Under the pieces are notes generated by a model, which was given only the letters and a program-made list of their open reading frames with translations, was not told where the DNA came from and ran no database searches. The position numbers and the translations under genes are program-made. Positions 53,170-63,062 of a stretch of DNA of 64,000 nt are shown in pieces; position 1 is the stretch's first letter, and every line of letters begins with the position of its first letter. The stretch covers positions 39,386,758-39,450,757 of the forward strand of contig OX235277.1 in assembly GCA_944472155.2 (NCBI GenBank), given 5' to 3'. The stretch comes from Trichobilharzia szidati (lineage: Eukaryota; Platyhelminthes; Trematoda; Strigeidida; Schistosomatidae).

Positions 53170-53690
53170 CAGTAAAATTCAGGTGAGCAAAAAGAAGGTG
53201 GATACGGAGGTGATGAAGATAACCAAACAAAAACCAGCACCAATCACCATCAAAGGAAGACATTTAACAGAGGTTACTTCCTTCATTTATCTAGGAAGAA
53301 CAGTTTCAACTATAGCTGGCGAAACGGATTAAGTTGTCAGAGCCAGCCAGCCAGCCAACCAGAATCGTAAGGGCAAGATGTACCTTCATCAATCTGAAAC
53401 CAGTTTGGAAATCTTCTCCACCCACTCATTTACCCAGCCAGTATGAGGAACAAGACTCGGATTTGCAACACATATATGAAGTGAATCATTTCTTATATAT
53501 AGGTCATCAAATTTTACTGCGCACCCGTCAAGAAAGGGATTCTCAACAGCTGCCCACACTGCTGGCTCCACACTGAAGACCAAGTGGCGAGCGGCTGGCC
53601 AGAAAGGAAGAATTAGCAGCAAGAAACTCTGGCTGGCAACAAACCAGCCAAGAGTCGATCGTTAAATAAATACGTGAGAGAAAATGAAGG
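53170..53690 (+). mobile_element. SR2-like relic
   Basis: KKVDTEVMKITKQKP-like start, then RCTFINLKPVWKSS, YEEQDSDLQHIYEVN, and ACTGAAGACCAAGTGG. Matches the linker and connection of SR2. Broken and shifted. Confidence 0.5.
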
Positions 53691-53724
53691 CTGATATAAG
53701 TATAAAACTTGGGCACTGTGGTAG

Positions 53725-54270
53725 AGTATAAATCCATAATGGATAAGATTTTATTTTGATAAATCACACAGTGTTGTACAGTTATATTAACTGATGACGT
53801 TTCGAGCACAAACTATTGCTCATAATCATATCAAGTCACTCACTCACACAACTTCTTTCCCTCATTTATATACATGTGTGGAATCGATTAGATATTGGAA
53901 TAAAATTCAATATGAGATAATGTACATTCAGAAATAATAGTACGAGTGTTATTAATCCATTGCAATTAGATGAGAAATACAACGAGTGTTTTTACAGTCA
54001 TAATAAGTTGATTGTTAGAATGTTATGATGTGCTTGAATGGAATAGAATTTTAAGACTATTTATCATCCTCTTTTGATTTGACCGGTGGTAATAATATCT
54101 TCCATATTTCTGGTATTTGCATTGAGTCACTTCTGTTGCATGTGCTGGGTGTAGATTCGATGAATAAGGATTCCGTAATCAACCTCTCTTTCCACCTACC
54201 TATATTACTTTTTAGAATTTTAACCCTCTCCCACCCACCCTATTGTGTGTTTGTTTGTTAATGCGTCAAG
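53725..54270 (-). mobile_element. PLE-B 3' end
   Basis: Reverse of the PLE-B end: AACTGATGACGTTTCGAGCAC, TTGCTCATAATCATATCAAG (53788-53834), and reversed coding CCCACCCTATTGTGTG at 54233-54248. Minus strand: GAGCA/UGCUC hairpin, then GAAACGUCAUCAG. Confidence 0.6.
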
Positions 54271-54279
54271 CGCAGTGAA

Positions 54280-54535
54280 GGTGCACTGATCAGACATATG
54301 TCACTGAAAAGGCCGTCGAATGAAGTCGCGCTCAATACACGTCATCGCCCGAGTGTAAACCCAATGGAAAGAGACGACTGAATTGTCAGTGCGAGGGTGA
54401 CATGAAGGAGATCGTGTGAATTTGGTCAGTCGTGGAGCTAGCCAGCTGAAGAGGACAGCGGAGAATAGAATAAAATGGAGATGTGTTGTTGAAGCATTGT
54501 GTTCTACTTGGAACCCAAGGGAATAATAATTAAGC
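54280..54535 (+). mobile_element. SR2-like 3' end fragment
   Basis: GGTGACATGAAGGAGATCGTGTGAA, then GTTGAAGCATTGTGTTCTACTTGG and AACCCAAGGGAATAATAATTAA. Confidence 0.6.
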
Positions 54536-54654
54536 CCTAACAGCAGCTCTTTATATTTATAATAAACCGTAATATTTGATTTCCAAGTAAATGGCATCAT
54601 TGAACAATGTGAAAGTAAGTGGCACAGCCAGTCTGCTTGGAGAATTCAGTGTAA

Positions 54655-54800
54655 AGACTTAATTCACCCTACTCCTGTGTTCCATTCCCAGTGGGGTCGT
54701 GAGTATTAACTTTTGAAGAGTCCCAGGCCAAGACGAAACAGCAGTTCAGTGCTTCCTGGTTCTTTAACTGATGAAGTCTATCATCGAGTCGACTGAACTC
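54655..54800 (+). repeat. SINE-C relic
   Basis: TTTTGAAGAGTCCCAGGCCAAGACGAAACAGCAGTTCAGTGCTTCC at about 54712-54757 is a ribozyme relic: GAAAC intact, stem III ACAGCAGU, core TTGAAGA. Confidence 0.45.
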
Positions 54801-55151
54801 CTTCCATTCAACAGTATTTGTCAGTCACAGGTATCTGAGAGAGTCAGACTAGTCCTAAGAAGCCTATCGCATTATGCTGTAGGCTAACAGAATACTATGA
54901 ACAAAATGATATACATATGAACACTCTATAGTTCGTTTGCTAGATGTCATGTAGTTACAGAAAATGACAATTATTTACTTATTCTATCTAACTATCAGGG
55001 AAAATGTGTAGTCTACAGCACTTGTCACCTTTCCCTTATTTTGTGGCTGTAAGATATATTTGTTTGAAATGGAAGATATAAGGAGACTGCATTCTTCTTA
55101 CCATAGATATTTGCATTCAGTTCCACGTGTAAGGTGATGTAATCTAGTTAA
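54801..55151. other. Unassigned spacer
   Basis: No signal recognised. Confidence 0.3.
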
Positions 55152-55433
55152 TGAAAATGAAATTGGTTGGAGGATTTCATCATGAGCTGACATCAGTTAG
55201 AGAACCATTGGAAAACGTGGGAGTATTGGACAGATGCTTCATCCTAGTTTTGGACTCCTCATCAGTACGCAACCATCGGGGTTCTAAGAGTCCTGAAGAG
55301 TCCTAAACTAGGATGAGACAGCTGTCCAACACTCTCAGGTTTTCCAGTGGTTCTCTAACTGATTTCAGCTAATGCTTAAATTCTGTAACCAATCAAAAAA
55401 AATCTCTACAAAAACCAATACTTGAAAATGAAA
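55152..55433 (+). repeat. SINE-C palindromic pair with possible 11-bp TSD
   Basis: Left arm (minus) 55163-55285 and right arm (plus) 55287-55422 are inverted copies of ribozyme plus tail. TGAAAATGAAA lies at 55152-55162 and 55423-55433; part of the right one could belong to the element end. The plus ribozyme reads CCTGAAGAGTCC, AACTAGGATGAGACAGCTGTCC, with GAAA changed to GAGA. The tRNA-like head is missing from both arms. Confidence 0.55.
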
Positions 55434-56360
55434 CTGTTAAGTAATGAGAGAAAATCAATCGGTGATTTTGTGAAACTCCACTGATAGGAATGTCAAGCCG
55501 CTGCCCCTCTCAACAAAGGTATAAGATCAGGTTGAGACACTTTACAAAATCACAAATAAAGGCAGAGAAAAATATGAAAGGCAAAGAAACCGCAATAAAT
55601 GGAAATCTACCAAAGAAAGAACTAGCATATGGGGACTAATGAGAATTTAATATATCTAGGAGGTCACAGTGAGTGAATACATCTACAGCATTGGGTATGA
55701 ATTTGTGTCATGACATTAAGAACCTATGGTTGAAGACTGTTGAGCTCAGCATATGAGTTTAGTGTGTGATGGTATTTATCCGCTTCCAACGTGCTGGGCT
55801 TCTAATCTTTCTTAGCATTAATTGCTTTAAGTATTCAGGAAAAATGTCTAAAATTCCTACTAATCAAAATTTCTGTATATCATATAAATGTCAGTCATCA
55901 AACAGAATTTATTTACATCGTTTTGGAACCTCCCGAATGTAACAGACTGCTAAAAAATAACTCTGAGATCATTTTCAAGCACACTGACAGTGGAGTTTTG
56001 ATGAAAGAAAAAAAATAATCTTTAAGCTTTTACATATCAAACCTCCACAAGGAGTAAACATTTTTTTCCTCTTCAGTAAATTTGTAATTTGTGTTGTACG
56101 CATAGTTCCCAGCCTAACTTCACCTAGCTAACTAGCCTATAGCAGGCCCAGAAAAGGGTGAATTTCGAAAGTGAAGGCCTAACAGCTTACACCTCTCGTG
56201 AAGAGTAACAGTATCATTGCTAGTGAAACTTTAAATAATCTTGAAGCCATGTGTTCTGCTGGGAAAACAAAAGTAATGGTGAAAACATTTTTCAGGGTTT
56301 CAGTGCTCATGTGGGAAATAAGTTATAGTACTTTTTCAAAAGTAACTATCATAGGAAGCT
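55434..56360. other. No recognised family
   Basis: No convincing frame or repeat. Confidence 0.3.
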
Positions 56361-56364
56361 TTTA

Positions 56365-56580
56365 TGATGTTAGATGGCTAGAGGCAATCAGCTAAAAGCC
56401 ATGAAGTCAGGAGTATATACAACCTTGAATAAATTCATATCCCATTTGAGATTTGAATCCCATGTCAAGCAGTGCTATAGTCCTACGTTTTACAACTGAG
56501 CTATTCGATCACACGACTGATGACCTATTGTAAGACTGTAGTAAGTACAGTGATTGGTCACTAATGATTAACCAGTTTCA
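56365..56580 (-). repeat. SINE-E relic
   Basis: Minus strand: CTCAGTTGTAAAACGTAGG-type head, B-box-like GGGATTCAAATCTC, and reversed TTAGATGGCTAGAGGCAATCAGC at 56371-56393, as in the SINE-E body. The ribozyme is lost. Confidence 0.45.
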
Positions 56581-58595
56581 TGCGCTTAGTCCTTCATACT
56601 AGTGTTGAATAAAATACTTGCAGTCAAATTTCCAGCACGATCACCTAGCTATTTTGCGTGATTTCTGTATAAGCTTAAAAACTATTCACTTGAGTATGAT
56701 GGATGGGCAAATAGAGAGACAGACTGACGAAAACAAGATCGCTCATGCTGAGTGGTTTCAGTTACTACACGTCGTAGCTACACAAAAAGTACCGGGTGAG
56801 AGAAAGAAGAGTATGCAAGGGAATACGAATAATCTGACAAAAGATAATGCATTTTCCAAAACGGATGAGGCAAAAACTCTAGGCAAATATGCAGGATAGT
56901 GTTTTACAACCAATAGGGGAATAAGGTGAGGAACAGTGTGAGTCATATTATCTAGAGTGTCTAATTACAAGTTTATCAGGTGACTTGAACCCTATACCTC
57001 CTTTTATGATTCAGACTAATGATCAATAGATTCATGGACTAGTCCGCATAATATTGACTTATTTTCAATGCACTTCTACTCTCGCTACGTAGTTCTAGAT
57101 AGGAAGAACACATCTGAATCTATTATCAGTCACTCTGCTCCAAAAATTAAGAATCTTTGGCTTATTGTTTCTAGAAGTGCAGAGAAAGATGGGATGAGTC
57201 CTTTAATACTTAGTATACAAAAAGGACAGTAATGATAATTAAAATTGATAGTGAAAGTGTTTATCGTCCTCATTATTGTCTCAGCAAAAGTATAAATCAG
57301 CAAGCCTTTTGCTAGTTACTATTATTATCATTATTTTCTGACTGACTGATAGCACACTTTGGCGCTAGTATTTCTAGATTTTCATGAGCAGTACGCAGAG
57401 CAATTACTAGAATCACCAGAGACATCTTCACTTATTTATTTATATCTCCTGTGAGGTCAAGATTGGAAAACTACACCCAGACAGCTACCCCTTGTCTTAA
57501 GGAGCACTGACAACCGGTCTGATCTACTTTTTCTCTTCTTTCCCACCAGGCCAGAACACCTCATGGAACATAGTAGAATACTTCAAAAGCCGAGGTTAAA
57601 CTATACGTCTGAGTAGTAATGGTTCTCGTGCCGAGTCATAATTTTCTGGAACCGACCTTCAGAGGAATTGGTGTCAGCTCTATCAACAGATTTATTCAAG
57701 AAGGGTTTGGGTAAGTACATAAATTAATTGGAAAATGATTCACATATCCTTCAATCCTTAATAAATCCGAATCATTGGACAGTAGAAACATACATTTCTG
57801 CAGGTAAAGAATGGCAGGAAGTATAGAAAAATACATTATTTTTCCCAAAATTACCACTGAATTCCCTTTAGGAAATGTTATAATGTAGTGCTCTACGTCT
57901 CATGAATAGTCCCACCAAATTAAGAAACAATCTGGCAGTAAGCCCGACGAGTACATCTTTAAAGTATCTGCGCTGAAATATGGACGCTAAACGATGTCAG
58001 TTGTGAAAAATATAATATAAGTATGCCGTTAATGATTCCGTAAGTTTACGGAGATATTTTGGATAATCAAATCAAAGTATAGATGAAATCAAGGAAAAAT
58101 AAGTAAATCAATCTTACCCACAATTACATATCTGACATATACAAAGTTTTGATCCTTTTTGCATAATTGCACTTGAATGGATTTTGTCTGACTTAAACTT
58201 GTGTTGAGGTTTACTATTGGCTACAGTTTTCAAGTGATATATTAAAACAAACCATTTCTTCTGTTACCTACTGCGTGCAGAGAATCCTTATTATATTTAT
58301 CGCTAACGTTTTTAGCTGTCTGACAACAAAATTTCGCGAAGGTACTTAAAGTAAGCGTAGAAAATATATTTATTCTTCATACTTCAACTTCTCGGGGTTT
58401 GTTCTTAGAAGATATCTCTTAGTTCTGCTAAAATATCAGTAGCTGAAACGTTGTTTTCTGTGAAAACTACGAACAGTACGGGTGTCTGCATTACGGACTA
58501 CTGCGGCATTGACTTTCCAAGCGGTCGGCGATATCATTTGTCATAATACAATAATAAATGTCTTACGGATTGTCACTTCCATATCCATTACCCAG
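56581..58595. other. Repeat-poor stretch, no gene supported
   Basis: A 93-codon frame at 56618-56899 has no recognisable motif. Possible intron or intergenic host DNA. An AATAAA on the minus strand near 58370 could serve the candidate exon at 58598-58833. Confidence 0.3.
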
Positions 58596-58597
58596 CG

Positions 58598-58833
58598 TCA
58601 CTTTTGCGAGCTAATGTAAATCTGATGTCTTTCAGACCACTTCTTGTTGTCAACGTAGAGTTTCTTGATATTCCCTGAGTTTTTGAGTAGTCCATGCTGC
58701 AGTTCACCAGGCTTAGCTTTTGAGGCCCACAACAGAAATGGTTGCAATGTTGATTCATTGCATATTAAAGATAGTTTATGATCTGAATCAAGATCGCGGC
58801 ACTGATGTAACCGAATTTGCTCGTTCAGTGCAG
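58598..58833 (-). CDS. Candidate host terminal exon, unknown protein
   Basis: On the minus strand a pyrimidine-rich stretch ending TTTTTAG (58840-58834) is followed by an open stretch to a TGA at 58600-58598. Peptide pieces: LNEQIRLHQCRDLDSDHKLS, LLWASKAKPGELQHGLLKN, LYVDNKKWSERHQIYISSQK. The frame is also open further upstream, but the composition changes at the AG. No repeat family resembles it. AATAAA lies about 230 bases downstream on the same strand. Not recognised; it could also be chance coding potential. Confidence 0.35.
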
Positions 58834-58840
58834 CTAAAAA

Positions 58841-60335
58841 GGATGAGATGATTGTAATAATGTATGAATAATAGCATTTATGTATAATTTTAGAGATTGA
58901 GAAATACGCAAATAGATAATTCAGAATTAAAATAAATCAATAAGTGAATGGGAAGAGTAGACGAAAGAGTGAAACGAGAAGAACTGGGTGGATTTCAGGA
59001 ATGTCGAATCTCAATTTCAGTTGAAAACCCATTGGCATACTTGAGCATGTAATGGTTACGTCTTACTGAGACGAGATTAATAGTCAGTTGCATATAGTCT
59101 GAGTTGCTGCATGACTATCCGGTTTCTACTTCAAGCTCTTCACGAGTGACTCAGAAGCTTCCAGGACAGCGGGAAATATTGCAGAGACGAGATCCTGAAG
59201 TGGACAAAAATAGGAATTCACTGTGGTTTGGGCCTTTTCATGAGCTATCCTTAGTGGGTTTTCATGAAGTGGTGTAGGAGGTCACAGAATTTCGTCCACT
59301 CAACTGTATCACAATCATTTCCCTTTCAACAGTCATTTCGTTTATCTGTGCCAACTGGATCGGTTTGTGAAGGATTAGGTTTTCAAGGAATATGGGCGCG
59401 GATGTGTAATGTGATATGATCGTGTATCACTGCACTCACTTCATATCATTGGCAGTAAACACACTTTTGAACAGCCATAAAGGTCACATCGTCCCTTCTC
59501 TAGTCGGAACGGTGTTAAGAGCAGCCTGGCCACCTGCTCGGGTGATTATATGGCATATCCCTTTTTTGAAGTAGAGCTACGTGCGAGCTTTAGTTGATTC
59601 ACATTGGGGATAGTCTGCTTCATTTGATTTAGGCTCCTGTATTTGACGTGATTTTAATGTTTATTTGGCTTGAACCGGGTTGATCTCGTTAAGAATATCC
59701 GCTCAACATTGTTTCTAAGTGTGAATGCATTGTTTACGTAGCAAGATGCTTGAATATTTGTTTCATGTAGGAATCATTAGACGTACCTGGCAAGCTTGGT
59801 GTATATTTCTGCGACTGGGGTCTAAATATTTCCTATGCAGTGTTATTGCTTGTGTCCATATTTGTCGTTCAAGAATGTTTCACTAAGTGTCTGTGACCAT
59901 AATCAGGAACTTAGCGAAACTATAGATTCGGTGAGGAATTTCACGACAGTTTCTGTGTCCATGTAACTTTAAAGTTGTTAACCATCAACTATTGATAGTT
60001 CATGAAGATTTAATTCAAAAAAGATCTCTGTTTTTAGTTACAGTGATATGTGGTGAGCGCGCCTACAATTGGTGGCAACAGTAGCCAAGTTGCTGTCCCC
60101 ATACTAATGGACACAAAAAGAACTCCTAACTGAATTATTTCCAGTCACAGGCATATCAGTCGGATTGAAGTAGATGTCATAAGTCAGCTAGAAGCAGTGT
60201 GTGTTTTATATATTATGCAATATTCTTAGGCAGCTCACAAACATTATGTAATGAAAAAGATGCATGTGGAATCATAAATCTCAGGACTTAGGTACAAATT
60301 AATAGCCTTTGGTTTTACTCATGGAATATAGCGAA
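58841..60335. other. No gene supported
   Basis: Repeat-poor. ATTGGTGGCAACAG at 60068-60081 resembles a primer-binding region of LTR retrotransposons, but no LTR pair or gag/pol frame is seen. Confidence 0.3.
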
Positions 60336-60338
60336 AAA

Positions 60339-60595
60339 CTAGAGGTCTAGGTTTGCGCGTTGAGCCAGAATAATTTTAGGATTTATTTCTGCAGTGCGAA
60401 ATACACTGATTAGCTTTTCGGCTTTCGTATACACCACAAGGAACATGAATTTATCGTTAGCACCTTGAGAACAGTTCACAAATACAGATGTGAACTCAGT
60501 CTTATGATAGGTGACCTTTATTTTAAACGCCTGTCCGTGGATGAGAAGGAAGTTATCACACCTATTGTGAAAACTGCATCTGAGTTGGTAATGTC
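60339..60595 (-). CDS. Candidate host exon (C-terminal), unknown protein
   Basis: Acceptor CATATTCCAG ends at 60596. The exon then reads 84 residues to TAG at 60341-60339: HYQLRCSFHNRCDNFLLIH, FKIKVTYHKTEFTSVFVNC, MFLVVYTKAEKLISVFR, PKIILAQRANLDL. Joined to 60761-60712 the phase fits exactly (G plus GA). Several Cys and alternating hydrophobics suggest an extracellular or luminal beta-rich part, but no family is recognised. No repeat in the window shares it. Confidence 0.4.
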
Positions 60596-60711
60596 CTGGA
60601 ATATGCTCAATGGAAATTTGACAAAATTTTGACAATAACAGATGTGCAAAATTTACGTAAAGATACATGACCGGATAAGTGATGTAGTTTATAGTTATTT
60701 GTGATAGACAC

Positions 60712-60761
60712 CTCTCTGAAACCAGATGTAATGCGCACTATACGGTAAAGCTGCCAGGTAG
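60712..60761 (-). CDS. Candidate host exon (50 bp), unknown protein
   Basis: Acceptor GCATTCAG, exon peptide YLAALPYSAHYIWFQR, donor GAGAG/GTGTCT. The 116-base intron to the next exon keeps the frame open. Short exons are common in schistosome genes. Confidence 0.35.
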
Positions 60762-61059
60762 CTGAATGCATAGATTTGGAAACATGATTAGCTAGTGGAA
60801 TTTGCTTCACTCTGTATTCACGAGTACAGGAATATCGCAAATATACACAAGTGATGTGTACTGACCCAACATACAATACATACAATGAGAGGTAAGTTAT
60901 ACTGGGAATGCTTGACAAATCATATTCTGGTATTCCCTGTTTCGATTGTTGGTAACAGACAACGTGAGTCAGAGAAAACCTGTTTCTTGACATAGACCAG
61001 CCGAGAGAGGTCGTTGGATGTAGTTTTGATCTCAGAAGAGCTCAAAAGAATAATGTTGG

Positions 61060-61262
61060 ATAGAAACTTTTATGGTGGATTAGGTCAAGTGTGAGATATC
61101 CGCAGTGCATAACTGTCAAGTTCAGGTAAAAACTATTATCTCCTTGTTTCACGTACGCGAAGCTTTCAGCAAGGAGGTTATTTGAAATGAAGTTATGCTT
61201 GATAAATTTAGACTCAAAATGCCTTTGTCCCCAGGTTCTTGTAACTTCTTGTTAAGGCTGCA
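61060..61262 (-). CDS. Possible further exon of the same gene, frame uncertain
   Basis: About 70 codons open on the minus strand: VTRTWGQRHFESKFIKHNF, LLAESFAYVKQGDNSFYLN, MHCGYLTLDLIHHKSFYPT. A second frame is also open over part of it, and splice sites cannot be fixed by eye. Confidence 0.3.
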
Positions 61263-61447
61263 ACACCTGAAAGGTAAATGCATTTGTTACTAACTGTGTA
61301 GGTTTCACCCCTGTCTAAGCGTCATCAGAGCCGTTGATCGCGGGGTATTGAATTGCGTAAGTCACTTATGGTTGCCCAACAAAGACATCTGTTGCTCTGT
61401 TGCTGTTTAACAACACAAACAATAGAGTTGGAAGCTCTCCCAGAAAC

Positions 61448-61789
61448 CTGAAAAGGTATCTTCACAGGAGGGATCCATTGCATATGTGCAAGTGCAGAAC
61501 GTATAGGTGGCGTATGTGTGCAGAGAAACGTCGAGATGCTGAAACCATTCCTGAAAGCCATCGGATTCACTAATACCAACCACCAAGACCCGTTGTAATT
61601 ATAGTGGGAAGCCTCACTCTTTATGCCGCTAAAATAATTGCCAAGGACCGCAGCCGTAGAAGTCAGATGAACACTGGGTTGTACACCGGTGACATGGCTG
61701 TCATCAATGACAGTAGTTAGCTGCACCAAATAGACTTCACAACTTCCATCTGTATCTTCAGAAAATTCAGGGTACAAAGAATACTTCTT
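61448..61789 (-). CDS. Candidate host exon (342 bp), unknown protein
   Basis: Acceptor GCTGTAATCAG at 61800-61790, donor CAG/GTTTCT at 61448/61447. The exact length of 114 codons contains no stop: YSLYPEFSEDTDGSCEVYLV, VHLTSTAAVLGNYFSGIKS, NGSWWLVLVNPMAFRNGFS, LAHMQWIPPVKIPFQ. No known family recognised. A SINE-B ends only about five bases before the acceptor, so the branch and pyrimidine tract are SINE-derived or lost. It may therefore be a pseudogene. Confidence 0.4.
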
Positions 61790-61794
61790 CTGAT

Positions 61795-61956
61795 TACAGC
61801 TTGATACCACACCGTATGGAATTTTCAGCATGTAATATTGGTAGCCCAAATTTTGCAGGCCGACCATAGATATCAGGTGTGCATCGACAGGGAATCGAAC
61901 CCCGGACCATGTGCATGGTCGGCTAGAGTCCTAACCACTGTGCCACCGACGCATAT
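61795..61956 (-). repeat. SINE-B next to a candidate splice acceptor
   Basis: Minus strand: GCGTCGGTGGCACAGTGGTT, B-box GGTTCGATTCCC (61902-61891), GATATCTATGGTCGGCCTGC, TTTGGGCTACCAATATTACATGCTGAAAATTCC and ACGGTGTGGTATCAAGC. Confidence 0.65.
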
Positions 61957-62296
61957 GCTGCATATTCTGCTGTGTTACGCTCAAATTCCTCACTTTACAG
62001 GTGAGTCAAACTTCTGATAGTATCGCTACTGCCACTTTCAGTTGACAAAGCACTTTGAATTTGTAGCAGATGATTTTAACAGAATCCGCCACCACCGGGT
62101 AACATGCTTTGTGAAAGTTCAGTGGAAAATACTTGAGGGAAGATATGCAACTTCGCTGACAGCTGAATAGAAGCATCGCACCTATTCAGGAGATATATAT
62201 GTACATTAGCGAATATCCAATTAACGCACTGCGCCCGACCTTAAATTACTTTAAAAATTTTCTTGTTTGAAAATAAAAGATGAACATATATATTGT

Positions 62297-62530
62297 GTGC
62301 GTTGGTGGCATAGCGGTTAGGACGCTCGCCGACCATGCATATGGTCCGGGGTTCGATCCCCGGCCGACGCACTCCTTTACCTCGCTAAGCCAGAAATAAT
62401 GCTGGTGAAGAGGAAAGGTTGGGCATGAGGCTAGAAACCCCATTCTGTAAGAATTAACGCTGCTAGAGAAACTTCAGGCCACTAGCTTGAAGCCCTATGT
62501 TCATTGGGAACGTAAAGGAAAAAAATTGAA
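62297..62530 (+). repeat. SINE-A full-length copy
   Basis: GTGCGTTGGTGGCATAGCGG head, B-box GGTTCGATCCCC (62350-62361), body GGTTGGGCATGAGGCTAG, tail CTTGAAGCCCTATGTTCATTGGGAACGTAAAGG with an A run. The B-box is a perfect match to the pol III consensus. Confidence 0.75.
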
Positions 62531-62882
62531 TCAGTAACTGAAAATGCACCTTAACTTCCAGAGTGCATACAACTTCTATTTCAATATTTCACATAACAAT
62601 AGTTTGATAGTTATTTGCGGATAAAGCAAAAGATTTTCAAAGAGCACGAGTAGGACGTCGTACTGGGTGGAAGTGTCGGCACTTAGTATAAGCATTTTTG
62701 TAAACCAGTATGACGAATTAGACTTTTTTCTTATACTTATACGACTAACAGCACAATGAAGAGATAACTACGGAATGTTATCGCAAGCATTGTATTTGTT
62801 ATGTAAGAAGTATCAAATCCTGCGTTTCGTTGCATCAGTAATATGAATACTAATAGTGGCTTAATCAGCTGGAAATGATTTC

Positions 62883-63017
62883 ATGGCTTCGTACAAAAAC
62901 TTTGCGGGAGGTGGATTTATTGAAAAACTGCTTCCAGACTCTGTTTATGACGGCATGTTATGGAATGTCTCCGAGGACGAAAATAAAATAATTGGAAGAC
63001 ACGTCAAAATACACAAG
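62883..63017 (+). CDS. Candidate host first exon, unknown protein
   Basis: ATG at 62883 opens MASYKNFAGGGFIEKLLPD, SVYDGMLWNVSEDENKIIGR and HVKIHK; in the unspliced frame a TGA follows at 63024-63026. A possible donor AA/GTATTT lies at 63017/63018. Codon use and composition differ from the surrounding repeats. Not recognised. If real, it is divergent from the minus-strand gene at 60.3-61.8 kb, and the LINE piece at 63.06 kb would lie in its first intron. Confidence 0.35.
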
Positions 63018-63062
63018 TATTTATGATGAGCATACAACAAGGATAATAAAACGTCACTCACA

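Noticed and set aside
60060..60095. LTR retrotransposon primer-binding site
   Set aside because: ATTGGTGGCAACAG looks suggestive but no LTR pair, polypurine tract or gag/pol frame was found nearby.
62297..62370. tRNA gene
   Set aside because: A- and B-box-like sequences are strong, but the cloverleaf does not close as a normal tRNA and the head is attached to the same SINE body and tail in several copies. Called SINE-A.
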